Positions 1 through 5,715 are shown, counted from the stretch's first letter. The stretch: 8,542 bases of DNA from Candidatus Scybalomonas excrementavium (GCA_017694765.1 JADIML010000186.1:1-8542); one strand, 5' to 3'. Numbers and translations: made by a program. The notes: generated from the sequence alone by a model not told the origin.

Positions 1-1767
1 AATGGAATTCGAGAAGATGAAGAACAAAAGCAAGTATTAAAAAAAGATACATTAATTCGTTTGTATCGATATTTATTAGCATATCCAAAAGAGCTTTGTA
101 TCGTGTTATTTATTATGTTTATTACCATTGGAATTAGTATGGTTGGACCATTGCTTATGGAACGAGCAGTGGATGTATATGTTGCACAAAAGGATAAAGA
201 TGGATTGATTCGATTAGGAATCGTTGCATTTCTATTATTCGTGATTTATGGAATTGGGATGAATATTCGTATGATGCTCATGTCAAAAGTATCCAATCGG
301 ATTTTAGTTCAGATAAGAGAAACGTTATTTGAGCATATTCAAACATTAAGTTTTCAATTTTTTGATAGTAGACCAACCGGAAAAATATTGGCAAGAATTA
401 TCGGTGATGTCAATGCTTTAAAAGATGTATTATCTGATAGTGTAACGAAGTTAATTCCTGACTTTCTAACTGTCATTGGTGTTGCAGTCATTATGATAAT
501 CAAAAATGCGTATTTAGCGATGGCAGCAGTTATTACAATACCAATCTTAATATTAGGGATGTTTTTTATTCAGACAAAGGCACATACATTATGGCAAATT
601 TATCGAAAAAAAAGCTCCAACTTAAATGCCTTTGTCCATGAATCCTTATCAGGAATCCGTATCGTACAAAGTTTTACAGCAGAAGAAGAAACGAAAGAAG
701 GATTTGAAACTATGGTAGAAGAGCATAGAAAATCCTTTATAAATGCCGTTATCTTTGCCGATGGATTTGGTCCTGTTGTAGAAGTGACATGGGGGCTTGG
801 AGGATTTTTGCTGTACTTTATAGGAATTCGTATTTTAGGAGCCGAGCAAGTAGGAGTAGGAACTTTTTTAGCATTTTCTACCTATTTGTCCATGTTTTGG
901 AGTCCAATTCGAAATTTAGCAAACTTCTATAATAAGTTGACAACGAATATATCTGCCGCAGAACGAGTTTTTGATATTCTTGATACAAAGGCGCAAATTT
1001 CCGATGAGACAGAAGCCTATGAGCTTCCACAATTAAAAGGAGCTGTTGATTTTAAAGAAGTTTCTTTTTCTTATGATAAAGAATCTACGAATTATATATT
1101 AAAAGATATTAGTTTCCATGTAAATCCAGGAGAAACCATTGCTTTAGTTGGTCCAACTGGTGCAGGTAAGACAACGATAGTCAACTTAATTAGTCGTTTT
1201 TATGAGGTTACAAAGGGCACAATAACACTAGATGGTCATTCGATTAAAGAGGTATCTTTACACAGTTTAAGAAAACAAATGGGAATTATGACACAAGATA
1301 ACTTCTTATTCTCAGGCACAGTTCTTGATAATATACGCTATGGAAGGCTAGATGCTACAAAAGAAGAAGTCATAGAAGCAGCAAAAGCTGTCCATGCCCA
1401 CGACTTTATTATGGAGTTAGAAAATGGATATGAGACAGAATTAAGTGAGAGAGGAAGTCAGTTATCCATTGGGCAAAGACAGCTATTAGCTTTTGCAAGA
1501 ACAATGGTATCTAATCCAAGTATTTTGATTTTAGATGAAGCCACATCAAGTATTGATACTCATACAGAATTATTAGTCCAGCAAGGAATTGAAACATTAT
1601 TAAAAGGTAGAACTTCTTTTGTCATTGCTCATCGACTTTCTACGATTCGAAAAGCAGACTGTATCTTTGTCATTGATAAAGGAACGATTGTAGAAAAAGG
1701 AAGTCATGAGCAATTAATGAAAGCAAAGGGAGCGTATTATCAACTATATATGAGTCAATTTTATTAA
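1..1767 (+). CDS. ABC exporter half-transporter (membrane domain plus ATPase), 5' end outside window
   Basis: The frame is open from the first base, so the start lies upstream; the TTG at 61 is internal and has no ribosome binding site. The N-terminal half holds about six hydrophobic segments, the type-1 exporter fold. The ATPase half has an A-loop Tyr (SFSY), Walker A GPTGAGKTT from 1150, a Q-loop Gln at 1294, signature LSIGQ at 1462-1476, Walker B ILILDE at 1522-1539 with the catalytic Glu, a D-loop SSID and the switch His at 1630. It should sit in the cytoplasmic membrane and couple ATP hydrolysis to export of an unknown, probably hydrophobic, substrate. The signature deviates from LSGGQ while Walker B is intact. 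In heterodimeric exporters such as TM287/288 and LmrCD that pattern marks the subunit whose partner carries the degenerate Walker B. I therefore infer a partner gene just upstream. Fold and family are secure; the substrate is not. Confidence 0.95.
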   Translation, partial: NGIREDEEQKQVLKKDTLIRLYRYLLAYPKELCIVLFIMFITIGISMVGPLLMERAVDVYVAQKDKDGLIRLGIVAFLLFVIYGIGMNIRMMLMSKVSNRILVQIRETLFEHIQTLSFQFFDSRPTGKILARIIGDVNALKDVLSDSVTKLIPDFLTVIGVAVIMIIKNAYLAMAAVITIPILILGMFFIQTKAHTLWQIYRKKSSNLNAFVHESLSGIRIVQSFTAEEETKEGFETMVEEHRKSFINAVIFADGFGPVVEVTWGLGGFLLYFIGIRILGAEQVGVGTFLAFSTYLSMFWSPIRNLANFYNKLTTNISAAERVFDILDTKAQISDETEAYELPQLKGAVDFKEVSFSYDKESTNYILKDISFHVNPGETIALVGPTGAGKTTIVNLISRFYEVTKGTITLDGHSIKEVSLHSLRKQMGIMTQDNFLFSGTVLDNIRYGRLDATKEEVIEAAKAVHAHDFIMELENGYETELSERGSQLSIGQRQLLAFARTMVSNPSILILDEATSSIDTHTELLVQQGIETLLKGRTSFVIAHRLSTIRKADCIFVIDKGTIVEKGSHEQLMKAKGAYYQLYMSQFY

Positions 1768-1810
1768 AAGTAATATTAAAAAAATCGTAAATATGTAAAA
1801 AAATAGTAAA

Positions 1811-1850
1811 ATCTCATAAAAGACTATCTTTCTTTCTAAAAATATGAGAT
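1811..1850. other. 8-bp inverted repeat with a long loop after the ABC gene
   Basis: ATCTCATA at 1811-1818 and TATGAGAT at 1843-1850 are exact reverse complements separated by 24 bases. No clear T-run follows on the + strand, so it is a poor intrinsic terminator for the ABC gene. On the - strand T-rich sequence does follow, but no - strand gene needs it. It may be a weak transcript-end hairpin or chance in very AT-rich DNA. The rest of the 1768-1870 stretch shows nothing else I can support. Confidence 0.3.
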
Positions 1851-1871
1851 AATAAAAAAGTACATATAATT

Positions 1872-1899
1872 TTTACAAAAAATCTATGGAATAAATAAT
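1872..1899 (+). promoter_or_regulatory. Candidate sigma-A promoter for the DUF3783 gene
   Basis: TTTACA at 1872-1877 matches the -35 consensus at five of six positions. AATAAT at 1894-1899 matches the -10 consensus at five of six, with a 16-base spacer. Transcription would begin near 1906, giving a leader of about 90 bases. The surroundings are very AT-rich, so such matches arise easily. Confidence 0.4.
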
Positions 1900-1910
1900 C
1901 ATGTAACATA

Positions 1911-1968
1911 AATAGAGTGTCTCTATTCAGTATACAAAATAATGAGAGAAAATAAGGGAGTTGCTCCC
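1911..1968 (+). other. Two short hairpins in the DUF3783 leader
   Basis: AATAGAG (1911-1917) and CTCTATT (1921-1927) form a perfect 7-bp stem around TGT. GGGAG (1956-1960) and CTCCC (1964-1968) form a 5-bp stem around TTG. Both lie between the candidate promoter and the ribosome binding site at about 1984-1992. They could stabilise the mRNA 5' end or be regulatory. Nothing identifies a known riboswitch class. Confidence 0.35.
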
Positions 1969-1998
1969 CTAATAATAAGGAAGAAGGAAAGGAATACT

Positions 1999-2385
1999 AT
2001 GATTAAAACAACAGGTGAACAAGTATTATTATATGGTATAAAAGATATAGAAAAAGAAAGAAAGATTAAGAGTATACTAATCCGTATGGGAGTTAAGATT
2101 CGTAATATCTCAACTGATTTATGTGGAGAAAAAGTAGGATATTTAGCTGGAATAAAAGGGTTTGAACAAACCAGTGATATAGATAACACAAGGTTACCAG
2201 TTGAAGAGGAAATGCTCATTATGAGGGGATTTACTGGACCAAGACTAGACACTTTACTAAAGGAAATGAGAAAAGCAAATGCTAGAGTCGATTTAAAAGC
2301 AATTATCACAGAACATAATCAACAATGGAATCTTTTTGAGCTGTATGAAGAATTAAAGAAAGAACATGAATCTATGAACAGCTAA
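1999..2385 (+). CDS. DUF3783 domain protein, 128 aa
   Basis: This small, probably cytoplasmic protein of unknown function has no signal peptide or membrane segment. It matches the style of DUF3783 proteins of Clostridia. An N-terminal beta-alpha-beta-like stretch (EQVLLYGIKD, then a charged helix) is followed by the motif VGYLAGIKGFE. After that come EEEMLIMRGF, RLDTLLKEMRKA, DLKAIITEHNQQW and a C-terminal ELYEELKKEH helix, which follows the order usual for the family. I chose the ATG at 1999 because AGGAAAGGA lies about six bases upstream. An in-frame ATG at 1942 would add 19 residues, but it has no ribosome binding site and its extra residues overlap the leader hairpin at 1956-1968. It appears monocistronic, with its own promoter candidate and a terminator at 2421-2464. 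Family recognition is by motif memory; no function is known to me. Confidence 0.8.
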   Translation: MIKTTGEQVLLYGIKDIEKERKIKSILIRMGVKIRNISTDLCGEKVGYLAGIKGFEQTSDIDNTRLPVEEEMLIMRGFTGPRLDTLLKEMRKANARVDLKAIITEHNQQWNLFELYEELKKEHESMNS

Positions 2386-2420
2386 TAGAAGATTTTATAA
2401 AATACCATATTCAATTTGAG

Positions 2421-2464
2421 ACAGGATATTTCTTCTAACTTTGAGGGGAATATTCTGTTTTTTT
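2421..2464 (+). terminator. Intrinsic terminator after the DUF3783 gene
   Basis: ACAGGATATT (2421-2430) pairs with AATATTCTGT (2449-2458) over ten positions, with one G-U pair. The loop is 18 bases and a run of seven T follows directly (2458-2464). It lies about 35 bases past the stop codon at 2385 and separates this gene from the LacZ-like gene. Confidence 0.8.
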
Positions 2465-2506
2465 CTTTCATAAAAACAACTTGTATATGAATTGGTAAAA
2501 AGGTGG

Positions 2507-2596
2507 TATGTGATTTGTTGTAATTAGTATATGGTGCTAGTTCATATCAAATTTTCTACTTTGGAAATCACATAACAATACGGAAATTATTGTATG
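2507..2596 (+). promoter_or_regulatory. Leader with two mutually exclusive hairpins before the LacZ-like gene
   Basis: TATGTGATTT (2507-2516) and AAATCACATA (2565-2574) are a perfect 10-bp inverted repeat 48 bases apart. Inside, ATATG (2529-2533) can pair with CATAT (2543-2547). The right arm overlaps a second hairpin in which CAT plus ACAATA (2571-2580) pairs with TATTGT plus ATG (2588-2596) with one bulged A. The second hairpin ends two bases before the AAGGAG ribosome binding site at 2598-2603. CATA (2571-2574) belongs to both stems, so the large and small hairpins compete. I found no convincing promoter between the terminator at 2464 and the gene. This could be an RNA switch, a protein operator, or neither. 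Confidence 0.4.
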
Positions 2597-2609
2597 TAAG
2601 GAGTTATTT

Positions 2610-3989
2610 ATGAGAAAAAAGAGTATGGAAGAAAAAGCAGAAAAAATTTCTAGTGAAGGCATTAACAAAAGTATATCATTGTTTGAAGATGAGTATCATG
2701 TGTTTCATAGTGATATTTTAAAACGATATATTTTTAAAGTCCCTTCTAAAACAATGTTAGAGTTACAAGACAAATGGTATATAGGAGATTTACAAATGCA
2801 AACAGAAGTGACATTGCCAACCTATATTCATGCTAGAACGTATCAAAAAACATTTCATATGGATCTGGAAAAAGAAAAAGTATATTACTTACGATTTCGT
2901 ATAATAGGAGTGCCTTTTCATTTACAACTTAACGGAGTGCCAATTGTCTTTGAAGATGGAACACAACTAGATTATGAGGTTTTTGTGAATCCATTTTTAA
3001 AGAATGGGGAAAATACGATTCTCATTCAATTTGATGAAGGATATGAGGGAGTGCTCTTTGGGGTTAAAATTTTGCAAAGACCAAAAAATCATATGTTAGA
3101 GTACAAAATTGTAAAGTGGGAAGATAAGGAAAAGATCACGATGGAAATTGAACCGATGTATGTAGGAGATTTTGTTCCTAGTTGGTGTTCTTTATTAACA
3201 GAGACCGGAAAAAATATAAAAAAAGTGAAGGTGACAAAAAAGGGAAAGATTATGCTTGATGTACCAAGAAAGAAAATCGAGATATGGAACGATGAAACAC
3301 ACCGGTTTTATTATCTTGTATTTATTATGGCTGAAGAGGTAATTGCACAAAAAATAGTGATTCAACAGGAAGGATTTGAAGAGAACCGATATGTGGTGGC
3401 TGGCAAACCAATTGATCTTCGGCTTATTCATTTTGAGAAAGCTATCGATAAAAAAACATATGTATTAAGAGATGAGTTGATAAAACATATGAGTTTGTGG
3501 AAAAAAAGAAATTTTAATGCCATTTATGTGGAAGAATCTAAGGATATGCCAGAGCTACAAAAAATATGTCTAGAATTTGGATTCTACTATATAAAGGGAA
3601 CACAAGACTTTTCCATGCAAGAAGAAGAGTTACTCATTACTTCTGATGGTATACAAAAAGAAATGCCAGATGTCTATTTACCACTACGTGCATGGGAAGT
3701 AGAAAAGAGCAGTGGAATGATTGTGATCAAAAATGAAATGAAATTTCAAAATATGAAAGAGTGCTACTATGTTCGAATTGCGACTTATCAAAATGGAAAA
3801 CAAGTCGGACAAAATATTAAGTATATTTTAGATTTTGAGGCAGGCGTTGAGGAACAATTTCGTCCTGCATGGACTTTCAAATTAGAAGGAGATATGGTTG
3901 TAAAAATTGAATGTTATCAGTTGTATAAAACAGAGTTAGTGGAAAAGCGCTATCATTATGGAACATATGAAGTTGAGATTCATAAATAA
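2610..3989 (+). CDS. LacZ-like (GH2) protein lacking most of the catalytic barrel; probable pseudoenzyme, 459 aa
   Basis: The frame is intact with a good ribosome binding site (AAGGAG, 2598-2603). Residues about 50-158 resemble the GH2 sugar-binding jelly roll: a LQLNGVPI strand, then EVFVNPFLKNGENTILIQF, matching the D-x-T-x-x-L-K-x-G-E-N pattern, then VLFGVKILQRP. Residues 163-262 look like the Ig-like second domain, ending in QEGFEENRYVVAGKPIDLR, the counterpart of GFR followed by NGKPVxLRG. Residues 285-330 correspond to the first barrel strands (LIKHMSLWKKRNFNAIYVEE, then a PELQKICLEFGFYYI helix and strand). From about 338 it jumps to the end of the barrel (ELLITSDGIQ) and to the domain-4-like segment (GMIVIKNEMKFQNM, YQNGKQVG). 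The barrel core that carries the acid/base and nucleophile Glu is absent, so ordinary beta-galactosidase activity is unlikely. LacZ is usually about 1000 residues. No signal peptide is seen, suggesting a cytoplasmic location. A carbohydrate-binding or regulatory role is speculation. The LacZ relation rests on motif order, not alignment. Confidence 0.6.
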   Translation: MRKKSMEEKAEKISSEGINKSISLFEDEYHVFHSDILKRYIFKVPSKTMLELQDKWYIGDLQMQTEVTLPTYIHARTYQKTFHMDLEKEKVYYLRFRIIGVPFHLQLNGVPIVFEDGTQLDYEVFVNPFLKNGENTILIQFDEGYEGVLFGVKILQRPKNHMLEYKIVKWEDKEKITMEIEPMYVGDFVPSWCSLLTETGKNIKKVKVTKKGKIMLDVPRKKIEIWNDETHRFYYLVFIMAEEVIAQKIVIQQEGFEENRYVVAGKPIDLRLIHFEKAIDKKTYVLRDELIKHMSLWKKRNFNAIYVEESKDMPELQKICLEFGFYYIKGTQDFSMQEEELLITSDGIQKEMPDVYLPLRAWEVEKSSGMIVIKNEMKFQNMKECYYVRIATYQNGKQVGQNIKYILDFEAGVEEQFRPAWTFKLEGDMVVKIECYQLYKTELVEKRYHYGTYEVEIHK

Positions 3990-4005
3990 TAGTAGCAAAA
4001 CATTC

Positions 4006-4034
4006 TTATCAAAGGCATGAAAATATGATATGAT
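4006..4034 (+). promoter_or_regulatory. Extended -10 promoter before the DUF951 gene
   Basis: TTATCA (4006-4011, four of six) and TATGAT (4029-4034, five of six) are separated by 17 bases. TGA precedes the -10 and supplies the extended TGn element. Transcription would start near 4041, about 40 bases before the GTG at 4083. No terminator lies between the LacZ-like gene and this promoter, so read-through from upstream is also possible. Confidence 0.6.
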
Positions 4035-4082
4035 GAAAAAATATATGAAAAATAGAAGAAACGATGGGAGGTTAGGACAGCT

Positions 4083-4265
4083 GTGGACTTACAAGTTGGT
4101 GATGTTATTAAAATGAAAAAACCACATCCATGTGGTGCAAATGAGTGGGAAATTTTAAGAACAGGTATGGATTTTCGACTAAAATGTATGGGCTGTAGTC
4201 ACCAAGTTATGGTGAGTAGGAAATTAGTGGAAAAAAATTTTAGAGGAATCATAAAAAAGGCTTGA
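4083..4265 (+). CDS. DUF951 domain protein, 60 aa
   Basis: This tiny conserved Firmicutes protein has the DUF951 hallmark: VGDVIKMKKPHPCG, then NEWEILRTGMDFRLKCMGC, then HQVMVSRK. Cys17, Cys35 and Cys38 with His15 or His40 could form a small zinc site, but this is inference. The start is GTG, with GGGAGG at 4066-4071 (11 bases away) and a closer AGGA at 4074-4077. No other in-frame start fits. Family members are commonly found next to rpsF, ychF or parB genes, which agrees with rpsF starting 100 bases downstream. The function is not established as far as I know. The -35 of the next promoter candidate overlaps its stop codon. Confidence 0.85.
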   Translation: MDLQVGDVIKMKKPHPCGANEWEILRTGMDFRLKCMGCSHQVMVSRKLVEKNFRGIIKKA

Positions 4266-4290
4266 TTCTTTGAATTTCCTATGATAAAAT
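4262..4290 (+). promoter_or_regulatory. Candidate promoter of the rpsF-ssb-rpsR operon
   Basis: TTGATT (4262-4267, four of six, overlapping the DUF951 stop) and TAAAAT (4285-4290, five of six) lie 17 bases apart. Transcription would start near 4297, inside the hairpin at 4295-4311, leaving a leader of roughly 70 bases. TATGAT at 4280-4285 is a better -10 by sequence but has no -35 at the right distance. Confidence 0.45.
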
Positions 4291-4294
4291 TTTG

Positions 4295-4311
4295 AATTGT
4301 GATATACAATT
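4295..4311 (+). other. Inverted repeat at the start of the rpsF leader
   Basis: AATTGT (4295-4300) and ACAATT (4306-4311) are perfect complements around GATAT. The position, at the predicted transcription start, suits an operator or a 5'-end-stabilising hairpin. The remaining leader (4312-4348) has only weak stems, such as TCCTT (4314-4318) with AAGGA (4329-4333). TCCTT could alternatively pair with the rpsF ribosome binding site at 4349-4355. Confidence 0.3.
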
Positions 4312-4365
4312 AATCCTTGCTCTTCAAGAAGGAAGGGCCAGAGTCCAGAAGGAGGTGCTGACACG

Positions 4366-4653
4366 ATGAATAAATATGAATTAGCGTTAGTTCTTAATGC
4401 AAAAATCGAAGATGATGAAAGAGCAGCAACTGTTGAAAAGATCAAAGAAATGATCGCAAAATTCGGCGGTACAGTAACAAACGTTGATGAATGGGGTAAG
4501 AAAAAATTAGCTTACGAAATTCAGAAAATGAGAGAAGGATATTACTATTTCATCCAGTTCGAAGCAGTATCTAGCTGTCCAGCTGAAATCGAACAAAGAG
4601 TTCGTATCATGGAAACAGTATTAAGATACTTATGTGTTAAACAAGACGCATAA
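4366..4653 (+). CDS. rpsF: 30S ribosomal protein S6
   Basis: A 95-residue protein of the length usual for bacterial S6. It has MNKYELALVLNA at the start, the conserved VDEWGKKKLAYEIQKMREGYYYFIQF core, and a RVMETVLRYL-like C-terminus (here RIMETVLRYLCVK). S6 binds the platform of the 30S subunit together with S18, encoded at the end of this operon. It has a strong ribosome binding site (AAGGAGGTG at 4349-4357). It is first in the rpsF-ssb-rpsR cluster, a gene order conserved across Firmicutes. In several bacteria the S6-S18 complex represses this operon by binding its leader; that motif is not evident here. Confidence 0.98.
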   Translation: MNKYELALVLNAKIEDDERAATVEKIKEMIAKFGGTVTNVDEWGKKKLAYEIQKMREGYYYFIQFEAVSSCPAEIEQRVRIMETVLRYLCVKQDA

Positions 4654-4670
4654 CGAATAGGAGGAACTCC

Positions 4671-5126
4671 ATGAATAAAGTAGTTTTAATGGGTCGTCTA
4701 ACAAGAGATCCTGAGGTAAGATATTCTCAAGGTGAAAAAGCAATGGCGATCGCTCGTTATACTTTAGCCGTAAACAGAAGATTCAAAAGAGATGGCGAAC
4801 CTGATGCAGATTTCATTCCATGTGTTGCCTTTGGGAAAGCAGGAGAATTTGCAGAAAAATATTTCAAACAGGGGATGCGTATTGTAATCTCTGGAAGAAT
4901 TCAAACAGGAAGCTACATGAATAAAGATGGTGTTCGTGTTTATACAACCGATGTGATTGTAGAAGAACAAGATTTTTGTGAAAGCAAAAATTCTATGGGA
5001 CAGAGTACATCTTTTGATGGTGGATATCAGCAGGCACCAGCCGGCAGACCAACACCAAGTGCAGCAGTAGGCGATGGTTTTATGAGCATTCCAGACGGAA
5101 TCGAAGAAGAACTGCCTTTTAACTAA
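4671..5126 (+). CDS. ssb: Single-stranded DNA-binding protein
   Basis: A 151-residue SSB: an OB-fold over about residues 1-108 (MNKVVLMGRLTRDPEVR, TLAVNRRF, DFIPCVAFGKAGEFAEKYFKQG, SGRIQTGSY, VRVYTTDVIVEE), a polar Gly/Pro/Ser linker at about 109-144, and an acidic tip EEELPFN. SSB coats single-stranded DNA during replication and repair, usually as a tetramer. The tip recruits partner enzymes such as PriA, RecO and RecG. The canonical tip ends in a bare Pro-Phe, whereas here one Asn follows the Phe. The gene starts 17 bases after rpsF with AGGAGG at 4659-4664, so it is translated from the same message. The length is slightly below that of B. subtilis SsbA, from a shorter linker. Confidence 0.98.
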   Translation: MNKVVLMGRLTRDPEVRYSQGEKAMAIARYTLAVNRRFKRDGEPDADFIPCVAFGKAGEFAEKYFKQGMRIVISGRIQTGSYMNKDGVRVYTTDVIVEEQDFCESKNSMGQSTSFDGGYQQAPAGRPTPSAAVGDGFMSIPDGIEEELPFN

Positions 5127-5144
5127 TGATAGCTTTTGCTATCA
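5127..5144 (+). other. Perfect hairpin directly after the ssb stop codon
   Basis: TGATAGC (5127-5133) and GCTATCA (5138-5144) form a 7-bp stem with a TTTT loop, immediately following the TAA of ssb. No T-run follows, so it is not a complete intrinsic terminator. A hairpin here could mark an RNA-processing site, protect the upstream rpsF-ssb message, or lower rpsR expression relative to its neighbours. Confidence 0.5.
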
Positions 5145-5174
5145 AGCATTTGAATTTTAATAGGAGGTAATATC

Positions 5175-5435
5175 ATGGCTTTTAATAAAACAAACGCTGA
5201 CGCTCCAATGAGAAGAAGAGGCGGACGTAGAAGAAAAAAAGTTTGTGTATATTGTGCAGATAAAAACGCTGTTATCGATTACAAAGATGTAAATAAATTA
5301 AAAAGATACGTATCTGAAAGAGGAAAAATTCTTCCTAGAAGAATCACAGGAAACTGTGCAAAACATCAGAGAGCGCTTACTGTAGCAATTAAGAGAGCTA
5401 GACACTTAGCTTTAATGCCATACGTAGCAGACTAA
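5175..5435 (+). CDS. rpsR: 30S ribosomal protein S18
   Basis: An 86-residue S18 with an Arg-rich N-terminus (MRRRGGRRRKK), the DYKDVNKLKRYVSERGKILPRR core, and TGNCAKHQRALTVAIKRARHLALMPY. S18 pairs with S6 in the 30S platform. Cys24-x2-Cys27 and Cys61-x2-His64 are the four ligands of the zinc-binding form of S18; metal binding is inferred from them. The ribosome binding site is AGGAGG at 5162-5167, seven bases from the ATG. It is the last gene of the operon, closed by the terminator at 5468-5518. Confidence 0.98.
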   Translation: MAFNKTNADAPMRRRGGRRRKKVCVYCADKNAVIDYKDVNKLKRYVSERGKILPRRITGNCAKHQRALTVAIKRARHLALMPYVAD

Positions 5436-5467
5436 TTTATTACATCATCATTTAGATGAAACAAATT

Positions 5468-5518
5468 GAGCTATTGTGACATAGATAGAAGTTATCTATG
5501 AAGCAATAGCTCTTTTTT
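5468..5518 (+). terminator. Strong two-part intrinsic terminator of the rpsF operon
   Basis: GAGCTATTG (5468-5476) pairs perfectly with CAATAGCTC (5504-5512). Inside it, CATAGATA (5480-5487) pairs perfectly with TATCTATG (5493-5500), separated from the outer stem by a three-by-three internal loop. Six T residues follow at once (5513-5518). It lies about 30 bases after the rpsR stop. Confidence 0.9.
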
Positions 5519-5519
5519 A

Positions 5520-5582
5520 TGTTATAGGAAATTGCTTGCGCGCGGCAAAGCGTGCATTGCACACTTTGTTCTGTTATAGAAA
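5520..5582. repeat. GC-rich double-hairpin element between imperfect direct repeats (REP-like candidate)
   Basis: The ends are TGTTATAGGAA (5520-5530) and TGTTATAGAAA (5572-5582), identical over the first eight bases. Between them sits a GC-rich patch unlike its AT-rich surroundings, with two overlapping foldings. TGCGCGC (5537-5543) can pair with GCGTGCA (5550-5556) with one G-U pair. Alternatively CAAAG-C-GTGC (5546-5555) can pair with GCAC-A-CTTTG (5559-5568) around an ATT loop. The element lies 130 bases before a RAYT-like gene, which suggests a REP-type repeat. Copy number elsewhere in the genome cannot be judged from this window. Confidence 0.5.
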
Positions 5583-5617
5583 GGTAATTCAAGATATATA
5601 CTAAAAATAAATTATTA

Positions 5618-5646
5618 TTGAAATTAAAAATAATGTATGATATAAT
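5618..5646 (+). promoter_or_regulatory. Near-consensus sigma-A promoter for the RAYT-like gene
   Basis: TTGAAA (5618-5623, five of six), a 17-base spacer, and TATAAT (5641-5646, six of six), preceded by TGA for an extended -10. It is the strongest promoter match in the window. Transcription should start at about 5653, roughly 63 bases before the ATG. The rest of the 5583-5715 stretch is AT-rich and, apart from the palindrome at 5656-5673, shows nothing further. Confidence 0.75.
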
Positions 5647-5655
5647 GGCAGACAA

Positions 5656-5673
5656 TGAAAGACGCGTTTTTCA
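5656..5673. promoter_or_regulatory. 18-bp imperfect palindrome at the RAYT gene transcription start (operator candidate)
   Basis: TGAAA and TTTCA arms flank a perfect ACGCGT centre; only the single positions between arm and centre (G and T) break the symmetry. It begins about three bases after the predicted start point of a near-consensus promoter, where a bound protein would block initiation or escape. As RNA it could also form a short hairpin. Confidence 0.4.
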
Positions 5674-5715
5674 AACTATAATTATTAGAAAAGAAAGGGG
5701 TTAATTTGGGGTTAT

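Noticed and set aside
1942..1998. Upstream ATG extending the DUF3783 protein by 19 residues
   Set aside because: There is no ribosome binding site before 1942 and a hairpin lies inside the extension; ATG 1999 has AGGAAAGGA at a good distance.
1923..2309. Open frame on the - strand opposite the DUF3783 gene
   Set aside because: It lies antisense to a recognised family on the + strand and has no ribosome binding site or recognisable motif. Its hydrophobic look comes from the AT-rich complement.
2481..2546. Promoter elements before the LacZ-like gene (TTGTAT at 2481, TTGTAA at 2518)
   Set aside because: Neither has an acceptable -10 sequence at 16-18 bases, so no promoter is called.
4312..4365. 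S6-S18 binding RNA motif in the rpsF leader
   Set aside because: The known motif relies on a CCG element in a stem bulge. No CCG occurs between the predicted start and the rpsF ATG, and no matching stem was found by eye.
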